Origin: Ceratopteris richardii
Taxonomy: Eukaryota; Streptophyta; Polypodiopsida; Polypodiales; Pteridaceae
Direction: 5' to 3'
DNA length: 64,000 nucleotides
Assembly (NCBI GenBank): GCA_020310875.1
Contig: CM035427.1
Span: 89,067,919-89,131,918, forward strand
Positions 14,558 through 24,705 of the stretch are shown piece by piece (the first letter of the stretch is position 1; each line of letters begins with the position of its first letter). A program made the translations under genes and the position numbers. The notes under the pieces are model-generated. The model ran no database searches. It had not been told where the DNA came from and saw only the letters and a list, made by a program, of their open reading frames with translations.

Positions 14558-15613
14558 TGTTGGTGCATTTAGCGCAAGCCTACATGCTTGATATAATGTT
14601 CATTTGTAGTCATATGTGTAGACATATGAACACCTCTCGTAAAAGAGTATATTTTATCTCTTGTAATTGTAAAAGAAAGAATGGTTTAAGTCATCCATGA
14701 TGTAAAAAGAAAACCGGTGGCTCTAACTACCTAAAACTAGGAATCCATTAGTTGAGGGAATATTTCCTAATTCCTAGCATCACTTTTAGGTGAAGTCATT
14801 TGAATTCAAATTCAAAACTACCTCCAAAGTTAGCTATAAAAGGAGCAAGAAGGAAGTTGCCAAGGAGAGCTTGATTCGTGCCCATTTCATGCCCATTTCT
14901 AGAGATTGAAGATCTTACTTCATAGCTCTATCATTACACTCCAATTGTGCAAGTGTTCATTGCCAATGAGGTTGTAATTGTATGTGAATATATACATTCA
15001 TCATTTACTTCTTCTTTGATTTGTTCTCTGCTATACTCACTCATAGCAGTAAACTTCAGAAGCTCATATCTTGCGCTATATGTCACCTTTTTCAAAGTTT
15101 TAAATTGCATTGGATAGCTCGCTAAGTACAGTTTACTGTCACAAATTTCATGTCCATTGGATTTACCATTTGCGAGAAATCTGCATTTTATTGCTCACTG
15201 GTCTATCTCTATAGAGCCCGAAAATGGTGGGAGTGTTCCAGATTTTGCTTAAACGTTTTCTCAGAGCTTAATTCATGAATTGAAGTGTTTTAACTTGGAT
15301 TGGGAAGCTTGCTATGTCTATGTGCTATTTCTTAAAGGAATTTTTCTAATTTCTACCAAGTTGAGAGCATTGTTTATTTTTTCCAATAGGTCTATGTACA
15401 AAAATAGCAAGTTTTGGGAGCTAGTCATTTTGCAACTAGTTTGTCTTGAATCAAACTTTTGAGATACTTTTTCCAAAGCATTTGGATTTTTTTTGTGGAT
15501 TTAGGAAGCTCAAAGGGTCTACTAGCTAACTATGAAGTCTCAGTTGGCTGGTGTGAAGCTGGTTGTAGCAGCACCAATTCATCTTCAGGTTGCATCTACC
15601 ATCTCTCTCCACA
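14558..15613 (+). repeat. Co-A 5' LTR
   Basis: Starts TGTTGGTGCATTTAGCG and ends CTCTCTCCACA, two bases before the PBS. It carries a TATA box at 14835-14842. I found no partner LTR, because the 3' end of the element is cut, so the limits rest on TG...CA ends and the PBS. Its length (1056 bp) is within the range for copia LTRs. Confidence 0.85.
14835..14842 (+). promoter_or_regulatory. TATA box of the Co-A LTR
   Basis: TATAAAAG in the context AGCTATAAAAGGAGCAAG, about 280 bp into the LTR and in a plausible U3 position for RNA polymerase II initiation of the element transcript. Activity is inferred from sequence only. Confidence 0.6.
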
Positions 15614-15614
15614 G

Positions 15615-15626
15615 TGGTATCAGAGC
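15615..15626 (+). other. Co-A primer-binding site, initiator tRNA-Met
   Basis: TGGTATCAGAGC, a perfect match to the usual initiator-Met PBS core, one base after the LTR end at 15613. It fixes the plus orientation and the 5' LTR boundary. Confidence 0.93.
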
Positions 15627-15639
15627 ATAGTCAAGCAAC

Positions 15640-16917
15640 ATGGGAGATGGATTTCCATCAACAATTGACAGATTGGATAGAAAAAACTACCCACCATGGT
15701 CTTTGAGGATGGAGGCGTATCTTCAAGGGAGGAATCTATTTGGATACACATCTGGAGATGAAGCTATGCCAACCATGAGGAACAAAGGGAAACCATCACA
15801 TGAAGAAGAGGAAAGACTTTCAAATTTATGTTCAAAGGATGCACTTGCAAGGTCCTATATTCTAAACTCAATCTCTGATTTTCTGTTACCTCATGTCAAG
15901 AGTTGCAAGGCATCAAGAGAGACTTGGAATGCACTTGCTTCTTTCTTCTCCTCCAACACCCAAGCAAGGAAGAACCAATTGTGGATGGAGTTCACAACAA
16001 TTAAGAAAAGTCCCAATCAAAGTGTGACTGATTATGTCACAAAGATGAAGGAGATTTCAGATCAACTTGGAAGCATTGGAGAGGTAATTGAAGAGGAACA
16101 AATCATTAGACAATTCATAAATGGAATCAAAGCAAATGACAAGTGGGAGTCCTTCACAATAGCCATGGATTTGTACATGGATATGCATGTACCCGACCTC
16201 AACACACTCATGGGCCAACTCTTCACTCATGAATCAAAGATTAGCAAAGGTGGTGAGTCCTCTGGAGGTAATCAAACTTCTACCTTATATTCTGATAAAT
16301 CTAAGGTCAAGGACAAGTCAAAGAATAAGAAGGATGAAGATGATGGTAGCTCTTTCCAAGCAAACTTTGCAGGTAGAGGAAGAGCTAGAGGAAGAGGCGG
16401 ATGTGGAACGCAAGGCAGGGAGAGATTCCAATCATCTCAACCTTGCAATATATGTGGCTTATCTAATCATACTATTGAAGAATGTTTTAGGAACATGAGG
16501 AACTCAAGAGGAAGAGGATTCAATAGAGGTGGCTATGGACCAAATAGAGGCATATACAATGGAGGCTACAACAACAATTACAACTATAACAACAATTACA
16601 ACTATAACAACAATTACAACTATAACAACAATTACAACTATAACAACAATTACAACTATAACAACAATTACAACTACAACAACTATCAAAGTGGCCATAG
16701 AGGAAGAAGATACAATAACTATGCAAAGGACCAAATTCAAGAAGATTCATTATTGATTATGAATCTATCAGTGAAGAAGGGTGGGGATGGTGATCACATC
16801 TTTTACATTGATTCGGGATGCTCAAATCATGTAGTAGGAAATGTGGCTTTACTTTCTGATTTGGAAGATCCTCACAACAAACATGAAGTGCAAATAGGAG
16901 ATGATACAAAGCATTAA
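15640..16917 (+). pseudogene. Co-A gag and start of protease
   Basis: A 425-codon open frame starting 14 bases after the PBS core (MGDGFPSTIDRLDRKNYPPW). Residues about 1-200 are a copia gag domain (NYPPWSLRMEAYL near the start, FINGIKANDKW in the middle). A basic Arg-Gly region leads to the zinc knuckle C269-X2-C272-X4-H277-X4-C282. An Asn/Tyr minisatellite follows at about residues 310-349. The protease active site D391-S392-G393 sits in FYIDSGCSNH, and a TAA ends the frame soon after. Copia gag and pol are normally one frame, so this stop truncates the polyprotein before protease is complete. The gag part itself looks intact. Confidence 0.9.
16567..16686 (+). repeat. 18-bp in-frame minisatellite in Co-A gag
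   Basis: Between 16579 and 16668 five copies of TACAACTATAACAACAAT stand in perfect register, flanked by partial and variant units. Each encodes Tyr-Asn-Tyr-Asn-Asn-Asn. The six-codon period keeps the gag frame open and produces an Asn/Tyr-rich, low-complexity segment just after the zinc knuckle. Confidence 0.95.
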
Positions 16918-17694
16918 GTGGAGAAGATAGGTAATCTGAAGACATCAGATGGGAATATGAACCTCTTAAGCAAAGTCTTGTATGTCCCTACAATTACCAA
17001 AAATTTAATAAGTTTTGGGTAGATTGTTGAAAAAGGATTGTAGGTTAGATTCAACCGATTTGGAGCATATGTTGAAGACCCAAGGCAAGGCTTTAGAAGG
17101 ATTTCCAAAGGCGAAAAGGCACGAAGACTGCTCACTTTTGAAGTGGAAGATACAAAGAACATGCCCTTATTTAGCTATGGATCTCAAACTCTAATAGAGT
17201 TGGAGATATGGCACAAAAGGCTTGCTCACATTGGTGAGAGGACACTCAAACACATTTGCAGGGACCAAAGTGTACTTGGCTTGCCTAATATCACAAGGAA
17301 ACACATGATTTATAAGTGTGAAGCTTGTCAACTCAGCAAGGCTCATAGACAACCTTTCAATAAGAAGGGATATGTGCATCAAAATCTTTTGGATCTAGTG
17401 CACACAAATGTGTGGGGTCCAAGTAAGGAGCCATATATATCAGGCTCAAGATATTATGTGTCTTTCATAGATGATTGTAGTAGGTGGACCATTCTGTTTT
17501 TCATGAAGCACAAGGATGAAGTTTTTAATTGCTTTAAGAAGTATGTTGTTCTTGTTGAAAACCAAACAGGTAGGACTTTGGAAAGACTCAAATCAGATGG
17601 TGGAGGAGAATACTTCTCTTCTGAATTTGATGCCTACTTGCATGAAAGAGGCATTAAAAGGGAAGTCACTACATGGTATACACCCAAACTCAAT
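16918..17694 (+). pseudogene. Co-A protease end and integrase, 5' part
   Basis: After the stop at 16917 the same element continues with LLSKVLYVPTITKNLISFG and two more stops. The ORF at 17143-17697 then carries the H2C2 module (EIWHKRLAHIGERTLKHI, then YKCEACQLSK) and the core LVHTNVWGPSK, LKSDGGGEYFSSEF. The usual first catalytic Asp (HTDVWGP) is Asn here, and the second Asp is present. The frame ends where Co-B is inserted, between codons for YTPKLN and NGVA. The integrase would insert element cDNA. The Asp-to-Asn change alone would be expected to abolish catalysis. Confidence 0.85.
17690..17694 (+). repeat. Target site duplication of Co-B, left copy
   Basis: TCAAT immediately left of the Co-B LTR. 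The same five bases lie at 24151-24155 immediately right of the other LTR. Five base pairs is the normal copia target duplication. Removing Co-B and one copy rejoins the Co-A integrase reading. Confidence 0.9.
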
Positions 17695-18712
17695 TGATGG
17701 AGATGATTCATCGAAAAAGGCAAGCTACACTTGATTTTAGAAAACCTCTATGTCAAGTATAGCTCAAAAGTTCCACCAATTTTGAAATCCTATACCAAAA
17801 AATGAACACTCAGCTTCTCTATGAAAACTAGCTTCCCTCAAAAAAGTCTACCTCACAAAATTCACTCATTGACTGATGAAATGATTAAATTTTTCTATGA
17901 AACTTTGACACAACACTCTTCTAGTATTTGCACAATTGGTCCAGTTAAAGTTCTTCAAAAGAACTTTAAAAACTTTAGATTTACTTCAATAAGTAAACCT
18001 ATATCTAAAACAAACACTTTCTACAGGTGACTTTTACATATGCAGCTTTAAACAGTTGGTTCTCACAAAATGTAACCTGTTTAATAAAATGCTTTTAAAC
18101 ATAGATGACTTACCTTTCAACTTAGATTTTGTCTCCTCATTTTTTTAAGACTTTACACTATGCACTGAGATATGATCAATTCTTTGATCAATGAGATTGC
18201 ACCTATTTCAGAAGACACTTATCACTTCTTCACATACAAATGTTCCTACTCACAATTCTCTCAGGTTGATTACAATTAGGCTCTCAAATCTTAACCATAG
18301 ATGCATTAACTATGGACTTAGACATCTACAAAAGGATTCATGCATGATCAAACACAGAAGGAGAAATGGAGGAAAGATCGACACGCAATTCTAAGAAAAC
18401 TTCTTCTATTTAACTCATCTTACATTTGATGGATGATACTCACATAACTCATAATCTACTCCTCTCTATCTCATCTATTCTTCATCTCTAACTTATATCA
18501 CGGCTATATACAAGTGTATATATACATACGAGTGTGGATTCATCATTACTTCAGGTATATGTGAAGTATTTACAAAGCTAATACACATGTGTATATAGAC
18601 CATCTCTTTCCGAACTCTACTTCTCTTCATGCTCATAGGCTTCAATCTTTTCTTCAAGTCTTCACTCCTAAGCTTCATATAATCATCAATTGTTGATTGT
18701 CTTTCTCCTGCA
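17695..18712 (-). repeat. Co-B 3' LTR
   Basis: Plus-strand TGATGGAGATGATTC to TTTCTCCTGCA. On the minus strand it runs TGCAGGAG...CATCA. Aligns with 23107-24150 over its length with scattered substitutions, and lacks a 24-bp duplicated segment (GTATATATACATATGAGTAC-type) present in the right copy. It contains no gene; the short minus ORF at 18493-18678 recurs in the other LTR and is incidental. Confidence 0.92.
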
Positions 18713-18726
18713 GCTCCCCCTCAATC
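18713..18726 (-). other. Co-B polypurine tract
   Basis: Minus-strand GATTGAGGGGGAGC directly before the 3' LTR start TGCAGG. The pol stop codon TGA lies inside this tract. Confidence 0.85.
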
Positions 18727-19280
18727 ATCAATTGTGATTATCTGCATTTTCTTTATCCCTGCCATATCTTTAAATCTCTGCAACTTGGGTCCATCCAAAC
18801 TCTTTGTCAACATATCTGCAAGTTGATCCTTTGTAGGAGTATGCATGATTTCTATTTCTTTATAAAAAACCTTCTCTCTCAAAAAATGATATTGGATCTC
18901 AATATGTTTGGTCTTGGCATGAAACACAGGGTTAGCTACCAAATACAAAGAACTCATGTTGTCTCCACAAATGATAGGAGTACTCCGAACGACATCAAAA
19001 CTCTTCATAAGAGTTTTTAGCCATATGACTTCCTTTTCAGCTTCTACCATACCTTTATACTCTACTTCTGTAGATGATAAAGCAATTGTATGTTGCTTCT
19101 TAGAACACCATGAAATTAATTTATCTCCCACATAACACAAATACCCATGTGTTGATCTTCTATCATGAGAATTACCTGCCCAATCTGCATCACTATATAT
19201 CTTTGATCCTTGTATTTGAAGTGCACCCATAATACAAATCTTCTTTAAGTGTGCCCTTGATATACCTTAGTACCTTTGTC
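18721..19280 (-). pseudogene. Co-B RNase H
   Basis: Frame 18721-19230 encodes the copia RNase H: IYSDADWAGNSHDRRSTHGY (first Asp), ALSSTEVEYKG (Glu), ICGDNMSSLYL (Asp), and the C-terminal HTPTKDQLADMLTKSLDGPK. All core acidic residues are visible. The stop is at the polypurine tract. It degrades template RNA during reverse transcription. A frame break near 19240 separates it from RT. Confidence 0.88.
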
Positions 19281-19287
19281 CTGCAAT

Positions 19288-20330
19288 TCAATGTACCTTT
19301 CTTGGACAATGCATGAACTGAGATAAAACTCCAACTGCATATGATAGTTCAGGCCTTGTTAATGTAGCATAAATCAAGCTACCCACCAAACTCTGATAAA
19401 GCTTCATGTCTTTAAATTCTTCTCCTCCATATTTACTCAATTTGTGATTCACCTCCATTGGAGTTGGTGCTATCCTGCAATCTTCCATTTTACATTTGAT
19501 TTGCAAATTCTTCAAATACCTTTCTTGAGTTACATATACTCCATGTTGAGTATATAAAATCTCCATTTCAAGGAAGTATGAAAAATCTCCTAAGTCACTG
19601 ATTTTGAATTCTTTTTCCATTTGTCTTTTAAGTTTCTGAATGCCTTTGTCATTTGTACCTGTGAGTATTATGTCATCAACATAAATACAAGCATAGATAA
19701 ACCCATCTTCACTTGGTTTGATTAGCAAGCTATTATCTACCTTTGATGCTTGGAAACCAAGTTCCTTCATGGACTTTACAAGCCTATAATTCCATGCTCT
19801 TGTGGCCTGCTTCAAGCCATACAAAGCTCTCTTGAGCTTACACACATGATCTGGATAAAATTGATCTTTAAAACCATCTGGTTGTTCCATGTAAACTTAA
19901 TCTAAAATGTAACCATTCAAAAATGCATTCTTCACATCTAATTGAGATCATTTCCAACCTTTGCAAGCAGTAATAGCTATGAGAGTCCTTATGGTTGTCA
20001 TCTTTGCAACACGACTATAAGTTTCATCATAGTCCACACCATATGTCTGTGCATATCCTTTTACAACAAGCCTAGCTTTGTACCTAGACACACTTCCATA
20101 TGCAAATCTTTTTGTTTTGTAAACCCGCTTACATCCAATTACCTTCTGATTGATTGGTTTATGTACCAGTTCCGAAGTCTCATTTTCAATGAGTGTATCA
20201 TACTCTTCCTTCATAGCATTTTCCCAATTCTCCTTTCCTTTGGCTTCATCATATGTGGATGGGTCTTCATTTGCTTTTGTCATATAAGCATAATCTTTAG
20301 TACTCAAGAATGAAGTATCATATCTATACC
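19288..20330 (-). pseudogene. Co-B reverse transcriptase
   Basis: Two frames. The first (20307-19948) has WENAMKEEYDTL, GCKRVYKTKRF, YKARLVVKGYAQTYGVDYDETYSRVAKMTTIRTLIA. The second (19890-19288) has VCKLKRALYGLKQATRAWN and the catalytic ACIYVDDIILTG, with ISDLGDFSYFLEME afterwards. About 57 bp with two stops lies between them (SQLDVKNAFLNGY is still readable). The active-site YVDD is intact, so loss of activity comes from nonsense mutations only. Confidence 0.9.
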
Positions 20331-20608
20331 TTGTGGGTTGCCATTTATGCCTTGATGATCTTCTAAGTTCTCCACTCCTTGAAGCTTCTAGTTCATCACA
20401 TTTTGGATCAAACCTTGGAATCTCTTCAACTTCAACTAATGCTTCATTGTTCTCTTCTTCTTCAAATATTTAAATATTTGATTTACCTTTATTCTGATTC
20501 AATGTTTATTTCAAGACCTGCATAAGTATTATTTGTACCTGAGTACCAAGTACTTTGCTCATCAAATGTGACATCCTTGGATACAAGAAATTGCTTTGTA
20601 GATGGACT
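20331..20608 (-). pseudogene. Co-B linker between integrase and RT
   Basis: Acidic, low-complexity linker (Glu-rich on the minus strand, EENNEALVEVEEIPRF-like), with a stop-rich stretch near 20480-20600. Copia elements normally have such a poorly conserved linker. No domain is recognised. Confidence 0.5.
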
Positions 20609-21862
20609 TCACAACCTGTATCCCATTTGCTTATCATCATAACCAATGAACACATATTTTTCAGCCTTTGGTTCCAACTTATGCCTTAATTGAGAAGGAA
20701 CATAAGCATAGGCTAAGCAACCAAATACTTTGCAATGATCTAATGTAGGTCTCTTACCCCACCAAGCTTCATATGGTGTCATACCTTGCAAAGCTTTACA
20801 TGGTAGCATATTAACCAAGTATGTAGTTGTATTTACAGCCTCAGCCCACAAATAATTAGGGCAATTCTTTTCTTTAATCATTGATCTTGCAAACTCAACA
20901 AGAGTTCTATTTCTCCTTTCTAGTACACCATTTTGTTGAAGAGAATACCTGTAAGTAACTTCTCTCTTTATACCTGCATTCCACAAACAATCACTGAATT
21001 CATTTGAGAAATACTCTCCCCGTCCATCTGATCTTAACCTCTTCAATTTTTGTCATGTAAGTACTTTTGCATATGCATGATAGTGTTTAAATGTACTAAA
21101 CACTTCTGACTTGTCTTTGATCACATAAATAGTGATCCACCTGGTAGCATCATCAACATATATGACATAATATCTTGAACCATTTATGCTAAAGTCCTTT
21201 GAAGGACCCCACACATCTGTATGTACCAATTCAAGTCTTTTTGGATACATGAAACCATGCTTATTATATGATTGCTTATGAGCCTTACCTAATTGACATG
21301 CTTCACATTTATATAACATGTGTTGACCTGCAACATTAGGTAATCCAAGTATTGAACCATTATTAATCATCTCTTTGATACCTCTTTCATTGAAGTGTCC
21401 AAGCCTCTTATGCCAAAGATCCAACTCAGACACCTTTTGCTCTCCATATGTAAACATTGCATGTCCAGCATTACCTTGTACCCTCAGTGTGAAGAGCCTT
21501 CCTTCTTTCTTTCCTCTAACAATTTGTTTATACCCTTGGCTAGGGTCTTCAACATAAACTCCATCATTAGTGAACCTCACCTCATATACTTCTTCAACAA
21601 TTTGTCCTACACTAATCAAATTCTTTGGAATTGTAAGAACATATAAAACCTTACTCAAGAGAGTACTTCCATCTTTGGCTTTAACTGATCCAATTGACTT
21701 CACCTTGTGCTTTGTATTGCCACCTTTTTGAACTATATGATTAATTGCCTTATGATCCAAATCAATCATCAAAGCAATGTTTCCACTCAGGTGATTGCTA
21801 CACCCTGAGTCAATATAGAATACCCTTAAGTCTTCATTTGAAGCTTCACATGTTGCATTCAT
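20609..21862 (-). pseudogene. Co-B protease and integrase
   Basis: The frame 21862-21053 starts in the protease (FYIDSGCSNHLSGN) and continues through KNLISVGQIV into the H2C2 module (LWHKRLGHFNERG, YKCEACQLGKAHK) and the core LVHTDVWGPSKD. The frame 21046-20609 continues with LRSDGRGEYFSNEF, QQNGVLERRNRTL and HCKVFGCLAYAYVPSQ. The D, D and E residues are present. One frame break at about 21050 separates the two halves. Protease would cleave Gag-Pol, and integrase would insert the cDNA. Confidence 0.9.
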
Positions 21863-22910
21863 AATAAGAGTTGAATCTTCTTTTTGATCTGGTTCATGAT
21901 TATAGTAGGTGTTATTCTAGGATTGGTTTTGGAAGTTTCTTCCTCCATTTCTTCCAAAGAAACTCCTACCACATCTACCTCTATAATTTCCTCTCTGATT
22001 TCTTCCACCTCTTCCTCTTTGGTTAAAATTTTGATTAAAGTTACCATTACTGTGATTATTATGCCAACATTCATGAGATACATGATTGGTCTTACCACAT
22101 ATCCAGCAAGCTTTGACATTATCTTTGTTATTTCTGCCTCTTCCTCTACTTCTGCCACTTAATCTTCCTCTTAGGAAGTTTGCTTGGCTTGGAATATCTT
22201 CATCTTCAATTGATTTTTTCTTTCCTTTGATAGCTTTCTTCTTGTCTTTAGAATACATTGCATGACCTTCACTCTTATCAACATCTCCTTTGATATCATT
22301 CTCAAAAGTTAGCATATGTCCTAACAATTGATTCAAATCAGGAGTGAAATGATCTAATGAAAGTTTTGTTGACAATATGAAAGGCTTCCACTTCTCATCT
22401 CCTCTTAGACCTGTGACAATTTGTCTTATCAACTTATCTTCTTTAATGTCTTCATCAACTACACCTAAGGAATCAACAATGTCTTTCATCTTTGTCACAT
22501 AATCAGATATTGATTATGAAGCCTTTTTCTTGAATGTGGTGAACTCTGCCCATAGTGATGCTTTCCTTGACTTGTTTGTATTGTGAAAATGCTCCTCCAA
22601 AGCACTCCATATATCACTTGCACTTTCATGTCCTCTGATATGAGGAAGCAAGTAATCATTTACTCCCATGTAGATAATGCTCCTTGCTTAAGCATCCTTC
22701 TTCATCCAAATCTTTAATTATGCAAGCTCCTCCCTAGTAGGAACACTAGGATCTTTCAACTCTGGCTTTTCTTCTTCCCTTGTGATGTATCCTATCAGAT
22801 CTTTGCTCATAACATGAGCTTCCATCCTCATAGGCTGGATAGTTCTCTCTATCCAACTTCTCAATTTGGAGACTATCTCCCATCCTTTCTTCACTTGTAC
22901 TATCAAATCT
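21863..22910 (-). pseudogene. Co-B gag
   Basis: The N-terminal part is in 22906-22718 (LRSWIERTIQPMRMEAHVMS), then a broken stretch, then 22498-21917: MTKMKDIVDSLGVVDEDIKE and LIRQIVTGLRGDEKWK, clearly related to Co-A gag. The zinc knuckle CWICGKTNHVSHEC fits CX2CX4HX4C and is followed by an Asn/Arg/Gly-rich tail. Co-B has no Asn-Tyr minisatellite at this place, unlike Co-A. Stops at 22718 and 21917 break the frame. Confidence 0.85.
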
Positions 22911-23094
22911 TCAACCTTATGAGTAATGAATATACCTTGGCTTTGAAATTTACTCCTTTTGATCCTTTTGATTGCTCTCGTGTGTCTCCCTTTAGCTTTT
23001 CCTTTACACTTTGTCCTTTTGAATCTTCAAATGCTAAATTTTGTATGTCTGTAGTAGTCGGGGTCTTCCTTTTCTTCAAATATGATTATTCCTA
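22911..23094 (-). other. Co-B leader
   Basis: Short noncoding leader between PBS and gag. Nothing specific seen. Confidence 0.5.
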
Positions 23095-23105
23095 CTCTGA
23101 TACCA
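23095..23105 (-). other. Co-B primer-binding site, initiator tRNA-Met
   Basis: Minus-strand TGGTATCAGAG one base from the right LTR. Marks that LTR as the 5' LTR. Confidence 0.92.
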
Positions 23106-23106
23106 C

Positions 23107-24150
23107 TAATGGAGATGATTAATCTCCAAAAGAAAACCTACAATTGAGTTTAGAACACCTCTATGTCAAGTATAGCTCAAAACTTCCACCAATTTTGAAA
23201 TCTTATACCAAAAAATGAACACTCAACTTCTCTATGAAAACTAGCTTCACTCAAAAAAGTCTGCCTCACAAAATTCACTCATTGATTGATGAAATGATTA
23301 AATTTTTCTATGAAACTTAGAAACAACACTCTTCTAGTGTTTTTGCAACTACTCCAAGTTAAAGTTCTTCAAAAGAACTTACAAAAGTTTAGATTTACTT
23401 CAATAAGTAAACATATGTCTAAAACAAACACTTTCTACAGGCGACTTTTACATATGCAACTTTAAATAGTTGGTTCTCACAAAATATAACTGGTTTAATA
23501 AAATTCTTTTAGACATAGATGACTTACCTTTCAAATTAGATTTTGACTCCTCATTTGTATAAAACTTTACACTATGCACTAAGATATCATCAATTCTTTG
23601 ATCATCGAGATTGCACCTATTTTAGAAGACACTTATCACTTCTTCACATACAAATGTTCCTATTCACAATCTCTCAACCTAATTACAATTAAGCTCTCAA
23701 ATCTTAACCATATATGCATTAACTATGGACTTAGACATCTACAAAAGGATTCATGAAATGATCAAACATAGAAGGAGAAATGGAGGAAAGAATGACACAC
23801 AATTCTCAGAAAACTTCTTCTATTCAACTCATCTTACATCTGATGGATGATACTCACATAACTCATGATCTACTCCTCTCTATCTCATCTATTCTTCATC
23901 TCTTAATTATATCACGACTATATAGAAGTGTATATATACATATGAGTACAAGTGTATATATACATATGAGTGTGGATTCATCATTACTTCAAATATATGT
24001 GACGTATTTACAAAGCTAATATACATGTATATGTAGACCATCTCTTTCTCAACTCTACTTCTCTTCATGCTCTTAGGCTTCAATCTTTTCTTCAAGTCTT
24101 CACTCCTAAGCTTCATATAATCATCAATTGTTGATTGTCTTGCTCCAATA
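23107..24150 (-). repeat. Co-B 5' LTR
   Basis: Partner of 17695-18712. The inner end reads TAATGGAGATG, where the other copy has TGATGG. The outer end is GCTCCAATA, followed by the target duplication TCAAT. A 24-bp tandem duplication near 23930-23970 (GTGTATATATACATATGAGT twice) makes it longer than its partner. Confidence 0.92.
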
Positions 24151-24155
24151 TCAAT
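24151..24155 (+). repeat. Target site duplication of Co-B, right copy
   Basis: TCAAT, identical to 17690-17694. Co-A integrase sequence resumes here. Confidence 0.9.
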
Positions 24156-24705
24156 GGTGTAGCAAAGAGGAGAAACAGAGCTTCTTTTGAAGTTGTAAGG
24201 TCCATGCTCAATGAAAAGGGATTGCCAAACTACCTATGGGCAGAGGATGTGTGTACAACCACATATCTCATAAATATACTTCCATCTAAGTCACTATATG
24301 GAACCACTCCATATGAAGTGTGGAATGGAAGAAGACCTAGCCTATAGCATTGTAAAATCTTTGGATGCTTAGCCTATGCTCACATTCCTTCTCAAGTAAG
24401 AGGGAAATTGGATCCCAAGGTAGAGAAGTGCATATTTATTGGTTATGAACAAAACCAAAAAGGATATAGATTGTACAATCCAACCAATAAAGGATTTTTT
24501 GTGAGTAGAGATGTAATTTTTTATGAGAACAAATCGTGGTTTGAGGATGATAGGAAAGTGAAGCTGCCTTATGACTTGGATGAAGATTTTCCATCACTTC
24601 AACCAAAGGAGTCAAAGCAAATTGAAGAAAGTGATTCGGAGATTGACCTAGAAGACTTGGAAAGACTAAAGCTATGGAAGAGATAAGGTAAAGCAAAGAT
24701 GCAAG
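24156..24705 (+). pseudogene. Co-A integrase 3' part and linker
   Basis: Resumes with NGVAKRRNRASFE, where Lys replaces the usual catalytic Glu (NGVAERKN). Then LPNYLWAEDVCTTTYLINIL, TPYEVWNGRRPSL, a stop, HCKIFGCLAYAHIPSQ, and the frame 24408-24686 with CIFIGYEQNQKGYRLYNPT and FFVSRDVIFYENKSWF. The C-terminal linker is acidic (ESDSEIDLEDLE). With Asn at the first Asp site (see 16918-17694), two of the three DDE residues are lost. Confidence 0.88.

Larger units (their letters stand above)
17695..24150 (-). mobile_element. Co-B: complete Ty1/copia element nested in Co-A
   Basis: A 6456-bp minus-strand copia element with two LTRs (17695-18712 and 23107-24150), PBS, polypurine tract and a 5-bp target duplication. 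The internal region encodes gag, protease, integrase, RT and RNase H. The protease (DSGCSNH), integrase (HTDVWGP, LRSDGRGEYF, GVLERRNRTL) and RT (YVDD) active-site residues are all kept, but stops and frame breaks separate the ORFs. It is therefore a structurally full but coding-defective copy, younger than Co-A. Confidence 0.95.

Noticed and set aside
16187-16756. Ile/Thr- and Val-repeat ORFs overlapping the Co-A gag
   Set aside because: Other-frame shadows of the 18-bp gag minisatellite and zinc-knuckle region.
18493-24116. Short minus-strand ORF with KLRSEDLKKRLKPMSMKRSR in both Co-B LTRs
   Set aside because: It appears only because the LTR is duplicated; it differs in length between copies and overlaps the promoter region.
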